A stretch of 64,000 nt of DNA from Prinia subflava (lineage: Eukaryota > Chordata > Aves > Passeriformes > Cisticolidae), in contig NC_086248.1 in NCBI RefSeq assembly GCF_021018805.1, positions 52,519,485 through 52,583,484 on the forward strand. Direction: 5' to 3'. The position numbers and the translations under genes were made by a program. Position 1 is the first letter of the stretch. Each line of letters starts with the position of its first letter. Positions 41,601 to 52,871 of the stretch are shown here, one piece after another. The notes beneath the pieces are model-generated. The model did no database searches, was not told the origin of the DNA, and was given only the letters and a program-made list of their open reading frames with translations.

Positions 41601-42149
41601 GTACGGTGTAGAAAACTGCACTTACAGTAAAAGGAGGTGACTGGAAAGCAGATGTTTAACAAGAAGACCCGGGCAAGAAAGAAGCATGTTCCTTTTCATC
41701 CTGGCTGTCCAATAACCTCTGATCCATCCATTAGTTTATGATTGGTTCAACCTGTAAAATACAGCAGACTTAACTCTGATTTTCACTTGTGAAAATCGGG
41801 AATGCTTCCCAAAGCTATCACTGGGGCTAATCAATGAAATTTGGATTTTAAAATGCCTTCTGATTCACATCTGTAGCAAAGACAGAAATCCTTTGGCAGC
41901 TTTGGTCTGGTATTGTCAAGTAGTAACATAAACATTCCCATAGGTAAAATATTTCCTATCTTAGGAATATCCAGTGTGAAGCCTAACTAGTTCAGAAGGG
42001 TCATCATCATCAAAATACCATTTTAAATACATCACTAGCATGTAAAGTTTATGGTTTATTTTTCCGTGGTCCTTGTAAGTTCAACAGCAAATCTGATACA
42101 ACTGGGTGTAATCTAAAGCAATTTCTCTCAGAACAAATACAATCCTTCC

Positions 42150-42688
42150 CCTCTACTGGGCCATTGTGAGGTCACATCTGGAGTACTGGGTTAAATTCTG
42201 GTCTCCACAGTTCAAGAAAGACAAGGAGCTACTGGAGAGGATCCAATAGAAGGCCACAAAACAGAGGTCCACAAAGATGATTAGGGGTCTGGACATTCTC
42301 TGTTACAAGGAAACACTGAGGGAAATGGGCCTATGTAGTCTGGAGAAGACTGAAAGGAGACCTTATCAATGCATATAAATATTTCAAAGGCAGGTGCCAG
42401 GAGGTTGGTGCCAGACTTTTCAGTGGTGCACAGCAACGAGAGGAGGAATAATGGCCATAAAGCACAAGAGGTTCTACCTCAACATAAGGAAGAACTCCTT
42501 TGCATTGAGGGTGGCAGAGCACTGGAACAGCCTGCCAGGGAGGTCATGGAGTCTCCCTCTCTAGAGAAATTCAAAACCCACCTGGACTTACTCCTGTGTA
42601 ACCTGCCCTAGATAACCCTGCCTTGGCAGAGATGTTGCACTAGATGATCTCCTTTCAACTCTAGCTACTCTGTAATTCTGTGATTGTA
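42150..42688 (+). mobile_element. CR1 LINE, 5'-truncated 3' end
   Basis: The block carries the well-known order of avian CR1 phrases: GAGGTCACATCTGGAGTACTG, GATGATTAGGGGTCTGGA, a CTGAGGGAAATGGGCCT segment, TTTTCAGTGGTGCACAGCAA, AGAGCACTGGAACAGCCTGC and GAGTCTCCCTCTCTAGAGA. It then has the short 3' UTR with CTAGATGATCTCC and ends in the ATTCTGTGATT-type microsatellite tail near 42688. It represents the C-terminal end of the reverse-transcriptase ORF2 plus the 3' UTR. In-frame stops and indels break the coding frame: one forward frame keeps the MESPSLEKFKTHLD segment, other parts lie in other frames. The heavy 5' truncation is typical of CR1. The copy is an inactive fossil. Confidence 0.95.
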
Positions 42689-45600
42689 TCAAAATTCTTA
42701 GATTAGATTGCCCACTGACTTAGCTTCTTGAGGTATCTTTGTTTTCTGTCTTGCTATATCATAGAGGTGGGAAGAAAGCAGCAACCACACTGATGGCAAA
42801 AAGTCAATTGCATTACCTCATGTCAAAGAGAATCATAGGATGCTCCAAGTGACCAAGCCAGTGAGTGAACAGAAAAAATAATGATAAAAATACAATAGGC
42901 TGGTAAATATTAAAATGTTTTGCATTTTAGGATCTCTTTAAGAGAAGAGGACATATGACCTACTCTTTAAACACCTGATTTGTAAGGTAATTAATTCAGA
43001 ATTATAGAATTACAGCAGAAAGTGACAGACACTTGTGCACTTTCAGGACCACATTGGTCCATGGATCACCTATTCTCTTATATACTTGTCCAGCCTTCTC
43101 TCATAGTGCTGGCCCTTGCTCACTCTTCAATACAGGATGCTGGATCACAGAGGGAGCTTTTGCCATTCCCCAACATCTTTACATCACACTTTCCCCCTTT
43201 AAACTTCTGTCCTTACAACCCACCATCAAACCCTCTAGCTGATGCTTTTAATGGGAGTGCAAAATGCACTGGCAGCCATGGCTGTATCTGTGATGATAAA
43301 ACATGCTGAGATCTGGGAATGTGCTTTCAGTTGTGAACATCTTTAACTTTCTGAAACGTCCCTGGCACAGTTTAGTCATGACAGTTAGCGATTCTCCCAA
43401 GGCATTTCTGGTCACAGCTCACATGGGGCCTGTTCCCAACAGGCAGCCTGCCATGGACACCCTGCTTTGGAGGTTAACAGAGTTGAATAGCTACAGATGT
43501 GGCCAGGCTGTCGCTCCAACTTTGGAGCCAGACAGAGGGCTGTTTAGCTTACTGATACAGATGCAGCCAATGGCTTTTAAAAGGCCTCTCAGTGTTTCCC
43601 TGATTAACTGTTCCCTGAAATAATACTGCAGAGGGAAACTCCCTGCTTACAAATCCTAGAGCAGGCTGTCTCTTTCCTGGGTGTTTTTTCTCTATTAATT
43701 TGTTCTTTTCCCTGACATCTTATTTGTTTTCCCAGTTGTGCTTTCCTATCTGCCAATTTCTGCAAGTTGCACAGTCCTTTCCTATTTCCTCTGTCGCTGG
43801 TGCTTCCTCTCCCACCATCACTTTACACTGTGGCATCTGTGGGAGGGGCTTTCCTTTCTCCTCATCGCAGTCTGTAACTGCAGCCCTGCAAGTGGAATGG
43901 GAAGGAAGGAAGGCAGCTCTGCCTGGTGTTTGGTGTTGGTTTCTCTCCTGTGTAGGGACTGTCCCATGCTGCTGCCACACTTAAGAGGGTATGGGTTTTG
44001 AACTCTGCTGTCAGCTTTTTTCTGGCTTTCCATTTCTTCATCCAAAGTCTCTGAAAGGCAAGAAGCATGGCTCTGTCCTTCCTTGCATGGTTTGCTCCTC
44101 TGCACAGTCACAGCATCAGCAGGATAGTGCAAAATATCCCCTGGGCACAAACACAACAGGCTGCCAGGATGGCATGTCCAGTTTCAAATGCCTTGAAACC
44201 CTTCCCACTGTGGAATGAGTCCTATGGTTTCTTTTCTCTGAGCAGTCTGAGTAAGAGGATCATTTAGGCAATAGAACTGTTAGAGGCAATGTAGCAGTAG
44301 CCACAATGTGCCCATCTCATTTTGGTCATAGGAAATGTCCCACACAGGGACAGATTGTCTCTCCTTTCTGGGCAAAGACATCTTTGCAACCTTAACCTTG
44401 TCTCTGACAGCTGGAACTGGACAGGATTTCCAATGCAATTCCACATTTTTTTTCAATTAGCTGACCATAGATGGCTTTACAATCAGGATATTCAGGACAC
44501 TTTGCTAAAGTGATAGAGGCATGTAACTCTGACCTTCAGATTACATTCTGGGGGCCAAGCACACAGTTTGTAGCTGAGTTGTCTTTTTCTTGGATCTGGA
44601 TCCAAACAGCTACTAACTGTGAAATACAATTCAGGGAGCTAAAAGTCACAGAAGGAAAGAAATAACACAGATATTAATGGAATTGCTGCCTTATGGCTGC
44701 TGTCTGCACAGCTAGCCCTGATCAAGAAACCAACAGGAAAGAATGTGTGTTTATAATACAGCACAATCGAGTAGTAACACCAAGACACTTTGGAAGACAG
44801 GTGGCCACGGTGTCCATGGTACAGGCACAAGAACACACACACTGCAGAAGGCATGAGGTATCAGAACACTGTAAAGTCCGCCTGCAGAGAAGTGACATTT
44901 CGGTGTGTTTTCTACTTAACAAATTTTTATGGCTTTTAAAATTATTATTATTTTCTTATACATCATTCAGGACCCCAGCAGAAGCCAAGAGCCATTATGT
45001 ATATGTAGCTGTGTGTTTCATCCTCCAAAAGGCTTTTCTGGGCAGAATGGCAGAGAATAGCAAGGTGTACAAGAGCACCATATCCTTGTTTTTATTTTTT
45101 AAATTTTTTTTAAACAGTGAATACATGTTTCTGAGTAACATACGATACTGATGAAGTTAAATTTCATCCTGGTTGATGGCTATGCTGGGACTAATCTCTC
45201 CTAGATTTCCTAAGAACCACTGCTTCTTAGTCCATAGATTCCAGATAGGTTCTGTATCCAAAGGATGAAGAGCTTGATACAAAAGGCACCTGCATTTACC
45301 AAGAGTCATAATATTACTGTCATAGGAACTGATGTTGAGAAACTCCAAGACTGGGCTCATATTTGAAGACATTTCTGTGCTGCTCCAATTTGAAATAAGA
45401 AGGAAAGTGGGCTACAAGGCTCTCCTCATGACAAGAGCGCTGGATGCTCCTGGAGCTTCTGCTTATCTGGATCCTTGACCCCCGCCTGCACCATTTGATC
45501 CACATGCTTAAGGCCGCTGGAGACTTATCTCCTGCAGGAGGAATTTGCCTGTGCCTCATGCACCCATCTTACAGCCCTCTTACAAAGTGGATTGTGGGAC

Positions 45601-45809
45601 TAACACTTCAACGCTCACAAGTGGGAAACCTGAGAGCAGGTCATGGTCTCCATCACAGGCGAGGTGTAACAGTCAAGTGGGAGGTCAAGCAGAGCTAACT
45701 GGGTGAGGCTCCGCATGTTTCATGACTCTTCCCAGCCACAGTGGCTCTAGGTGTTATCAGTGTAGAAGGATCACCAAAAGCAAATTTAGTAGCTAAATAA
45801 TTACTAATT

Positions 45810-45829
45810 AATTAATTAGCTAATTAATT
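45810..45829. repeat. Perfect 20-bp AT-rich palindrome
   Basis: The sequence AATTAATTAGCTAATTAATT is its own reverse complement. The flanks share a direct repeat, TTTAGTAGCTA, at about 45785 and 45828. The palindrome contains several TAATTA homeodomain-core words. Slippage of ATTA units may be enough to explain it. Confidence 0.85.
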
Positions 45830-46515
45830 TAGTAGCTATTTCATTGAATGTAAGCAATTTCCTTCCAAAATCTGTTCTTTACAAAATAATTTTATACAAG
45901 TAATGGAATGCTCCTTCCCTGGGCAGACAGCAGCCAGCAAGACTGTTTTGGCCAGGGAAACCAGGAAGAAAAGCCTCCTCCAAAAACACTGGCAAGTTGC
46001 AGAAAAAGAGGGAAGGGACATACTGTAAAATTATAAGTTGTTTGAGAGGAGACTTGTCTTCCATCCTAAGAGGAAATATGAGCTAGAAGACAATTATTTT
46101 TTTTCAATACATTATATTTTGGTCCAAAATTGTTTCCCCTTCTTCCTCTCCCATACTGGTATATTAGTAATTTTCCATATATTCTATGTGTGGCAGTCCC
46201 AGCTTGGTGTTTAGGATACGTTCATTTTTCAGAACCTTTTTGCTATACTTGAACATATTGATTCTTCCCACTGCCCCACTACCCATCATTCCATTATTCT
46301 AAGGGAAAGCTGACAGTTTACTTTTGGTTATTACCTTCTGAGCTTTTTATGGAGCGCACTATTTCTTAAGGCTTGTGCTGGGCCAGTTCTGTCTTCCAGC
46401 CTCTTGCCTAACAGACAGCCAGTGAATAACTTTTCTTAAAAATGGAGGACTTTCCTGAGGAACTTCTCTAGCAACCTCTTGAGTTGCTAACTTCTGCAGG
46501 GGAGAGAGGCAAGAG

Positions 46516-46529
46516 GCAGTGATCACTGC
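46516..46529. repeat. Perfect 14-bp palindrome
   Basis: GCAGTGATCACTGC reads the same on both strands. A palindrome of this length is expected a few times in 64 kb by chance, so by itself it means little. It is listed because the inverted repeat at 46555-46616 begins 26 bases further on. Confidence 0.85.
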
Positions 46530-46554
46530 GAGCTAGCATTTGGTTTTGCCTGAT

Positions 46555-46616
46555 GACACATGGCTTTCTAAATTAGAGGGCTCTGAATAAAATAAAAAAT
46601 ATCAAAGCCATGTGTC
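46555..46616. repeat. 13-bp perfect inverted repeat with 36-base loop
   Basis: GACACATGGCTTT at 46555-46567 is the exact reverse complement of AAAGCCATGTGTC at 46604-46616. The spacer of 36 bases is AT-rich and could form a hairpin loop. Pairing does not extend clearly past the 13-bp arms on either side. That makes it shorter than a typical microRNA precursor stem, so a dimer-binding site or a chance hairpin are alternatives. Confidence 0.85.
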
Positions 46617-46659
46617 TGCTTGTGGGTGCCACATTCTTTAGGATCACAGTGGCCATCCC

Positions 46660-46960
46660 TCTGCACGAATGTCACAGAAACGGCTCAGTTTCATCCCACT
46701 TGAATGATGTGGCGATGTTGTGAAACAGGGTGGAAAAGCGTCCCGAAAGCCGTCAAGTGAAGAAACCGCTGGAGAGCTGGGAAGCGGCTGTCAGACCCAA
46801 GTGCTGTCACTTTAAAAGGTTGATCGGCCTCTGCGCCTTTGAAATCATTTATCACAGAAGCTGGAACATCTGCCACCATCTTGGATTCATTCGAGGAGTG
46901 CGTCTCAGTAGCCATTTTAAATATGTTTGTTTTCAGTTCAAAACACATAATTAAATACAG
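46660..46960. promoter_or_regulatory. CpG-enriched block, candidate conserved element
   Basis: About ten to twelve CpG dinucleotides fall within roughly 250 bases, far above the immediate surroundings, although the block is not GC-rich enough to be a classic island. It holds non-repetitive sequence with words resembling factor sites: CTGTCA (MEIS/TGIF type) near 46789 and 46805, and CCACCATCTTGG (YY1-like) at 46873. Both strands are open across it: 74 codons forward at 46730-46954 and 102 codons reverse at 46691-46999. Neither translation is recognised. Retained CpGs in a CpG-poor setting suggest constraint or lack of methylation, as in enhancers. This is inference without alignment. Confidence 0.35.
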
Positions 46961-47049
46961 GCTGGGGTAGAATATATGCCTTGAGCTGCTTTCTCTCACT
47001 CTGGTTCAGAGCATGGCTTTTTCACAACTATGTGTTTTGAATTGAAAGC

Positions 47050-47125
47050 TTTTTTTTTCTTTTTTTGCCTTTTTTTTTTTTCCCTACAGGGCATGTTGTT
47101 TCCCAAGAATCAATTGAAAGTAAGG
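47050..47125 (+). other. Candidate 30-nt micro-exon with strong splice signals
   Basis: A long pyrimidine tract of about 35 bases ends in TCCCTACAG at 47089. Thirty bases later comes a good donor, AAA|GTAAGG, at 47119/47120. The intervening 30 bases (47090-47119) are a multiple of three and open, reading GMLFPKNQLK. Micro-exons with strong upstream pyrimidine tracts exist in neuronal genes. However, the tract may simply be a T-rich microsatellite and no other exon is visible, so confidence is low. Confidence 0.15.
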
Positions 47126-49003
47126 CTGCAGATTTAAAGGAGCCCATCTGATAGGAGTCTGAGCATCCTGAGGCCACAGGGGCTGTCCAGTCTCCGGACT
47201 GAGCAGCTCCTTCCTCCAGCATGGATGGAGCTCAGCCCTCACAAACTGCAGCTGAAGCTTAGCTGTCAGAAGACTAAGCTATGTCTTGTGTTTAACTTTG
47301 CCATGTCCCACTTCTCAGACAAGGGCACTCAGATGACTTGTTGTCATGGAAGGAATGAACAACCTTGTTACAAGTCTCCAGAAAGGCTACCAAAAAGGTA
47401 GTTATATGCTTAACATACTGTCCTTAATAAACTATTCACATCATTTTTTTGAACTTTCTAGGAGGCACCTCAGAGGGACAGCATGAAGACAGTACTTGGC
47501 TGTTTGCATTGCCTTAAGTTCAGCTGACTTTTATCACCATCACTGACACGCTGCAAACAAGCCTGGGTAAAAGACGAACAAGTGCTCAGGAATGAGGCAC
47601 TCCAGACAGACAGAGGATGGGTTGGACCTGCAGTTCTAACGTTATCTCCTAAAGAGACAGGAAGAAAAGCAAGTTCCTAATACAGGAATGAGTCAAAAGC
47701 ATAGGTAGTGCAATTCTCTGTTCACTCTCCCAGAGAAGAGGAGGGTTTTGTGTGAGGCTGGGAACAATCCCTCTATCTGAAAATTCAAGTCATACAAGTT
47801 TTCTGAATGACCAAGGTATCAGATGCTGGGACTACATATCTGCTCGTGCAACATCACTTTTACTCAATTCAGTCAGGCAAAAGAGAATAGGTGGGTACTT
47901 GGTAATTCTTAATAGACCTGCTCCCCATCTCTCTGCATATTGTAGCTCCTGTGCTGAGGAAAATTAGGTCTACAAGTGGACCAGGCTGTGCAACATGCTT
48001 TTACCATGAGATTTCAAGCTGAGATGGCTTCTGAATGGCAGGTGAACAGGGGCTTTGCAGTGTGCCATAGTGAGCAGGTATGTGCAACTCGCACCAATGA
48101 AATACAGGAACAGATTATCTCAGATTGCAATGACTCCATGCTTTTAAACATGACATCTTAATTTTAAAACACAGTGTATATGAGGCAGCTTTTCTTTCCT
48201 GAAGTTGCCTGTAAACACCTGAATTCAGAACTATGCAAACAGAGAAGACCCTGTCATATGTCTGCAGTGAAATGAAGAAACAGAGAGCTTTTGCATAATT
48301 TATGCTCCAGATTTCCATAGGAGATACCTACAACAAATGTGTTCCTTGGATGATGAAATATATTCACTATTCTGTCAGTGTTTCGACTGAAAGAGAAAAA
48401 ATACAGAGGAAAAAAGAGGAAACTAATAAGAATACTACTCTCAGAGTCCCTGCAAGAGACTTCTATCTGTGGTCACAATCTTGTACAAAGGAGATGGGAT
48501 GCATCTCTGTTGAAAGTAAAAGTATCTGCTTGGTATGCGTGCTCCTAGTTCGTGTTTGGGAATAGATTATAAATCTGATGTGGGAAAACTGAGAGCAGAA
48601 AAAGCAAGATACCTGCTGCTACTTGAGCTAGTGCTTCCGAAACATGAAGCCAAAGCATGCTTTAAATTTTCTGCTACACCCATCTTTTTGAAGTGTCTCA
48701 TATCCATACAAAGGGGGGTGTTGTTATAGATTCCAAGGAGGAGGGGATTTGCTTTCTTTTTTCTTACTAATCTGTTTCTCATGGGCTTTCTTCTTTGGGC
48801 ATGCATTCCAGCACTACAGATGAGTGCTGAAATTACAGGGGTGAGAATTCAGCCAGGAATGAGTAACATGCAGCCATACACACGAAACAGAAAACATCCT
48901 CTCTGACTAGGTGATAATTAGAAGGGCTGCCACATTGCAGTGTACACAAACAAAACACATCCCCTTTGGGAATGTATTTTCTTTCCTCTGATATGAGGGT
49001 TTG

Positions 49004-49033
49004 TTTTTTTTTTTTTTTTTTTTGGTTTTTTTT
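49004..49033. repeat. Poly(T) tract
   Basis: Twenty T residues, GG, then eight more T. It may be a simple expansion. No retrocopy body was recognised on either side. Confidence 0.9.
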
Positions 49034-49675
49034 GGCGGAGGACAGTTTTTCAGCTGCTCACTGACATACTTTTAAACATAACTTCTTGTTGCAGCAGCTG
49101 CTTCCACATATAAGCATATGACGACTGCCTAAATAGGTCTAGCTGGTATGTTGCAGAACAGAACTACTGTCTGATTAGAAAGGATTGATAACATATCAGG
49201 CTCCGTGCTACCAGACTAAAGCAAATCAAAGGTGTCATGGAAATAAGCTGTTATCGCCTCATCTTCTGCAGAAACAGACTGATAACCCTGTAGCCACAGC
49301 TGGTGACTGACAGGCTGAGCCAACTATGGGCAGCTGACTTTTTCTTCCACTAAAAGACTCATCTTCTCCTAATCCACTTCCCTTATATTAAGTCCAGAAT
49401 GCAGGGTCTTTCCTCCAGATCTGACCCATCCTCTGCATTTCTTCATCATGGTCTGACTATAACTCCATCAGCCTAGAATGACCTGCCCAGAAATGCCATA
49501 TCTCCCTATGCAGGCTATAAAGGAACAATCTATGAGTAGCAAACAGATGCAAATATGAAATTTTTGCATAAAAAAAGTTTTGGATTAAAGAAAGGTATGA
49601 CAGGATTGGATATCTTGCTGTTACATCCCTGAAATCTTTTAGGGAAAGGAAGCAATATACTTTATCTGAAAAGGA

Positions 49676-50151
49676 GGAAGGAAGGAAGGAAGGAAGGAAG
49701 GAAGGAAGGAAGGAAGGAAGGAAGGAAGGAAGGAAGGAAGGAAGGAAGGAAGGAAGGAAGGAAGGAAGGAAGGAAGGAAGGAAGGAAGGAAGGAAGGAAG
49801 GAAGGAAGGAAGGAAGGAAGGAAGGAAGGAAGGAAGGAAGGAAGGAAGGAAGGAAGGAAGGAAGGAAGGAAGGAAGGAAGGAAGGAAGGAAGGAAGGAAG
49901 GAAGGAAGGAAGGAAGGAAGGAAGGAAGGAAGGAAGGAAGGAAGGAAGGAAGGAAGGAAGGAAGGAAGGAAGGAAGGAAGGAAGGAAGGAAGGAAGGAAG
50001 GAAGGAAGGAAGGAAGGAAGGAAGGAAGGAAGGAAGGAAGGAAGGAAGGAAGGAAGGAAGGAAGGAAGGAAGGAAGGAAGGAAGGAAGGAAGGAAGGAAG
50101 GAAGGAAGGAAGGAAGGAAGGAAGGAAGGAAGGAAGGAAGGAAGGAAGGAA
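49676..50151. repeat. (GGAA)n microsatellite, about 119 units
   Basis: A 476-base array of GGAA units with no interruption that I could see. GGAA is the core of ETS-family binding sites, and long GGAA arrays are known in human cells to act as enhancers when bound by EWS-FLI1. No such role can be claimed here from sequence alone. The array produces an artificial minus-strand frame of Leu-Pro-Ser-Phe repeats at 49662-50276 that is not a gene. Perfect purity points to recent expansion, and the true length may differ from that assembled. Confidence 0.98.
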
Positions 50152-52726
50152 ATGCTATTTTTTATAATATCCTTCCTGTGTGCATTGTCTGCTTGAAGAG
50201 ATGGGACCACATTCAGAATCAACCTCCTCTTGCTGGAGTGCCTCACAAGAAGGCTGATGGTGTTGACCCTCTCCAACTAAGCTTGGCTACTATTCTGGTC
50301 TATATGGAAGCAAGAAAAAATCACAACAACACTTACAGTGTCAGGGAAATCATATGTAAATCAACCTATGGAACATGTGTAAATAGTTGCAGTTCTTTCT
50401 GGTGGATAATTTTGCCAAGTTCTGTGTGGTCTTCAGGAAAAAGGAGTCATGTGAATTCAAAGCATAACTCATTAAACCTGGCATACAAAGGTTCCTACAG
50501 TGAGAAGGATATTAAGGTCAAAGCTGAAACTTGATTTAGTTTTTATGTTTTTATTAAGACTTACTAGATATTCTGCCTTGTTCTCTACAAAGAAAAGGAC
50601 ATAGCCTCATAAAAGTTAACAAGTCTTCTTAAGGTTGCTATTATCAGCAAGGAAAGAAATGGCAAAATATCATTTGCTTTCAAAGCACATCACTTTCAAT
50701 ATTTGTATGTGATTTTGTATTCAACCAAAGCAAAAATAAAAGATCACTTGATGAAAAGGTTCAACAGATTTTCAATGCAAATTGTGTAAGAGAGCAAAAT
50801 GTTTTCTGCCTTCCATGTACAGTGATAGCAGCAGGCCAATTCTGATGTGTTTAAATGTATTCAACAGATATAATTTACATTTTTCTTCAAAGTTTTAGGA
50901 TATAAGCACACAGCTTTCAAAAGGGGCTTTTGAACTGAGATTTTAATAGGACTCACAAAACCCCACTCCTAGATGAGCATAGCTGAAGAGCTAAAAAATT
51001 TGTGCACAAATTTCCAAACTGGTTGTAAGGTTCTAAATGCCATTATATTCCAATGCCATTGCATGTAAAAAACACTCATGTAGGAAGCAGATGGCATCTT
51101 TTAAGATATAACAAGATGAAATAGAGGTCAGATTTGCAACAGGTTTTATACTTTTGATGTACATATATGGTATATGCAACAGTATTTTGTATTTCTACAG
51201 GGAGACGTGTTTCAGCACAATCAGGTCCTGTTTCAACAAAATCTATGATAAGATACCTGAATTTAGGTATCTTGCAGAATCCACCAACATAAGTCAGTCT
51301 TCAGTCCCATCACACTCAGTAGGTCTCCACCATGTATTTAGAGTCAAGGTCAGGCTAAGGTGATGTGTTCAGGATCAGAGCCACCCTTCCTCATCCTGTA
51401 TGGCTGGGGCTGGAACTACCTGCCTGCCTGCCTGACCCAGCTCTGCTGGCTGATGTTGGTCCTCAGGCAAGGGGCTGGGACCTCCTTTGCCTCACCATGG
51501 AAGGCAGCCAGGAGCACAGGGGCATGGGGCAGCAAGGTGGGAGAGGTTGCCCTTCCCCTGATGCAGCCCCTCTAGCTCAGAGCCAGCTGCAATTGGATTT
51601 AAAGGGCTGCAGGAGCACAGGGTTTTCCACAGATCCACAGGAAGAATAGAAGCAAAGCATATGGTTTCATCTGAGTCAGAACAAAATATGCAACAAAGCC
51701 CTTTTTCACCTTAAAGGAGTGTAAGTAATCCTTGGCTAATATCTGTGTGTGAAGTAGATTTCTTCACATAGTAATGCCCCGCAGTGGTAGTTTTAAGTTG
51801 TAGAGAATCCAAGATCTTCCTAAAGTTAAAAAAAAAAAAATCAAACATCAAAATAGAGGCCAAGCTGTGTCACTGGGCTGAAATTCCTTTGACAGATGCA
51901 AAGGTCTTGATGACAGTTATTTTCCAGGTCTGCAGCTCAGCAATCCTGCCCCTGAATGGTTTCCCACATGAAGTGTTTGAAGAAGCAGTGGACGTGTGAC
52001 TGATCTCCCAGGCCCACTGCCTGCTCTTCTTGGAGGGTGGGGCAGGGGCAGAAGGAAAGGTGATGCTGATAAGGGAATCTGAACCAAAAGTTGTCACATT
52101 CTAGATGTGATTAGATGCCCTTGCTGTGACTTATTACACAATCTGAAAAGTGGAAAGGGAAAACCTGGGGTGAAACGCAGCCACAACAGGGGGAGATGCT
52201 TTTTCAGCAAAGAGCAAAAGCCAAGAGAGAAACTGTTGTAGATGCCTAAACCTGGTCAGATATCAGAGCTTCTTCTCTTCTGTGGGATAGATATGATGCT
52301 GCAGTAAATTTATCCCCAGTCAGACCTACTGTCATTTGCATTTATACCTTCAAAAGCTGCTGATTATATAAAAAGGCCTGTCTTTAATAAAGAACAGGAC
52401 AATACTAAAAGCCATTTTTGATCAGTCTGGGTTATTTTAGGTGTTGCTATTTCCCTGCATGCTTGAATGAACTAAGCTTTGAAGCCTAATGTATGTAATA
52501 GAATTAAGAGACTTAAAATTGGAATGCTCTCTAAATTTGCAGAAAATGTTTGTATATTTGCTTCTAAGAAAAATTATTAATTCATAAATTCCACATTCTT
52601 AATATTTGTTATGGCCTGTGAAATAACTATATTATCCTCCATTTTTCCCAAAACATTTTTATCAAATGTCAAGACCGTGAGGCAAGGATTCCAGGATTTA
52701 ATATATTATCACTATGGATTTTTAGG

Positions 52727-52768
52727 TATGCATTATTTGTAAATATGCATTGTTTGTAAATATGGATT
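52727..52768. repeat. 17-bp tandem repeat, about 2.5 copies
   Basis: TATGCATTATTTGTAAA at 52727 is followed directly by TATGCATTGTTTGTAAA at 52744 and a partial third copy (TATGGATTA) at 52761. Each unit contains a forkhead-like TTTGTAAA word. It is most likely a replication-slippage product. Confidence 0.85.
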
Positions 52769-52839
52769 ACTGTATAGATTGATAAAACAAATTGTTGTGC
52801 AAGTACAAAGTAAAGTGCAAATTTTCCTAGTCTAAAGGA

Positions 52840-52871
52840 AATCTCCTTCTTAAGCAATCTCCTTCTTAATC
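52840..52871. repeat. 16-bp tandem repeat, two copies
   Basis: AATCTCCTTCTTAAGC is followed directly by AATCTCCTTCTTAATC. The single mismatch shows a fairly recent local duplication. Confidence 0.85.

Larger units (their letters stand above)
30715..42149. other. Unique non-coding DNA, 11.4 kb
   Basis: No gene was recognised. The sequence is AT-rich, with AT-alternating low complexity around 33270-33331 and 38598-38625. A block at about 37300-37700 is richer in G+C and in CpG than its neighbours. It contains mixed, non-repetitive sequence, including a TGACAG (MEIS/TGIF-type) word, and could be a conserved non-coding element, but that needs alignment. A region at 40.7-41.2 kb has moderate GC and open frames on both strands up to 146 codons, without recognisable domains. 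Confidence 0.55.
42689..49675. other. Unique DNA with possible regulatory block
   Basis: No gene was recognised. From 43.0 to 45.7 kb the sequence has medium GC and many short open frames on both strands, none convincing. The interval 46.5-47.1 kb stands out for palindromes, a CpG-enriched block and a splice-like micro-exon, each listed separately. T-rich homopolymer runs occur at 47050-47081 and 49004-49033. Confidence 0.55.

Noticed and set aside
43009..43200. Possible reverse-oriented CR1 end (AATTATAGAATTACAG)
   Set aside because: Only the first bases resemble the CR1 tail. The following sequence does not continue with CR1 phrases.
49662..50276. 204-codon minus-strand frame of Leu-Pro-Ser-Phe repeats
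   Set aside because: Direct translation of the (GGAA)n array, with short random ends.
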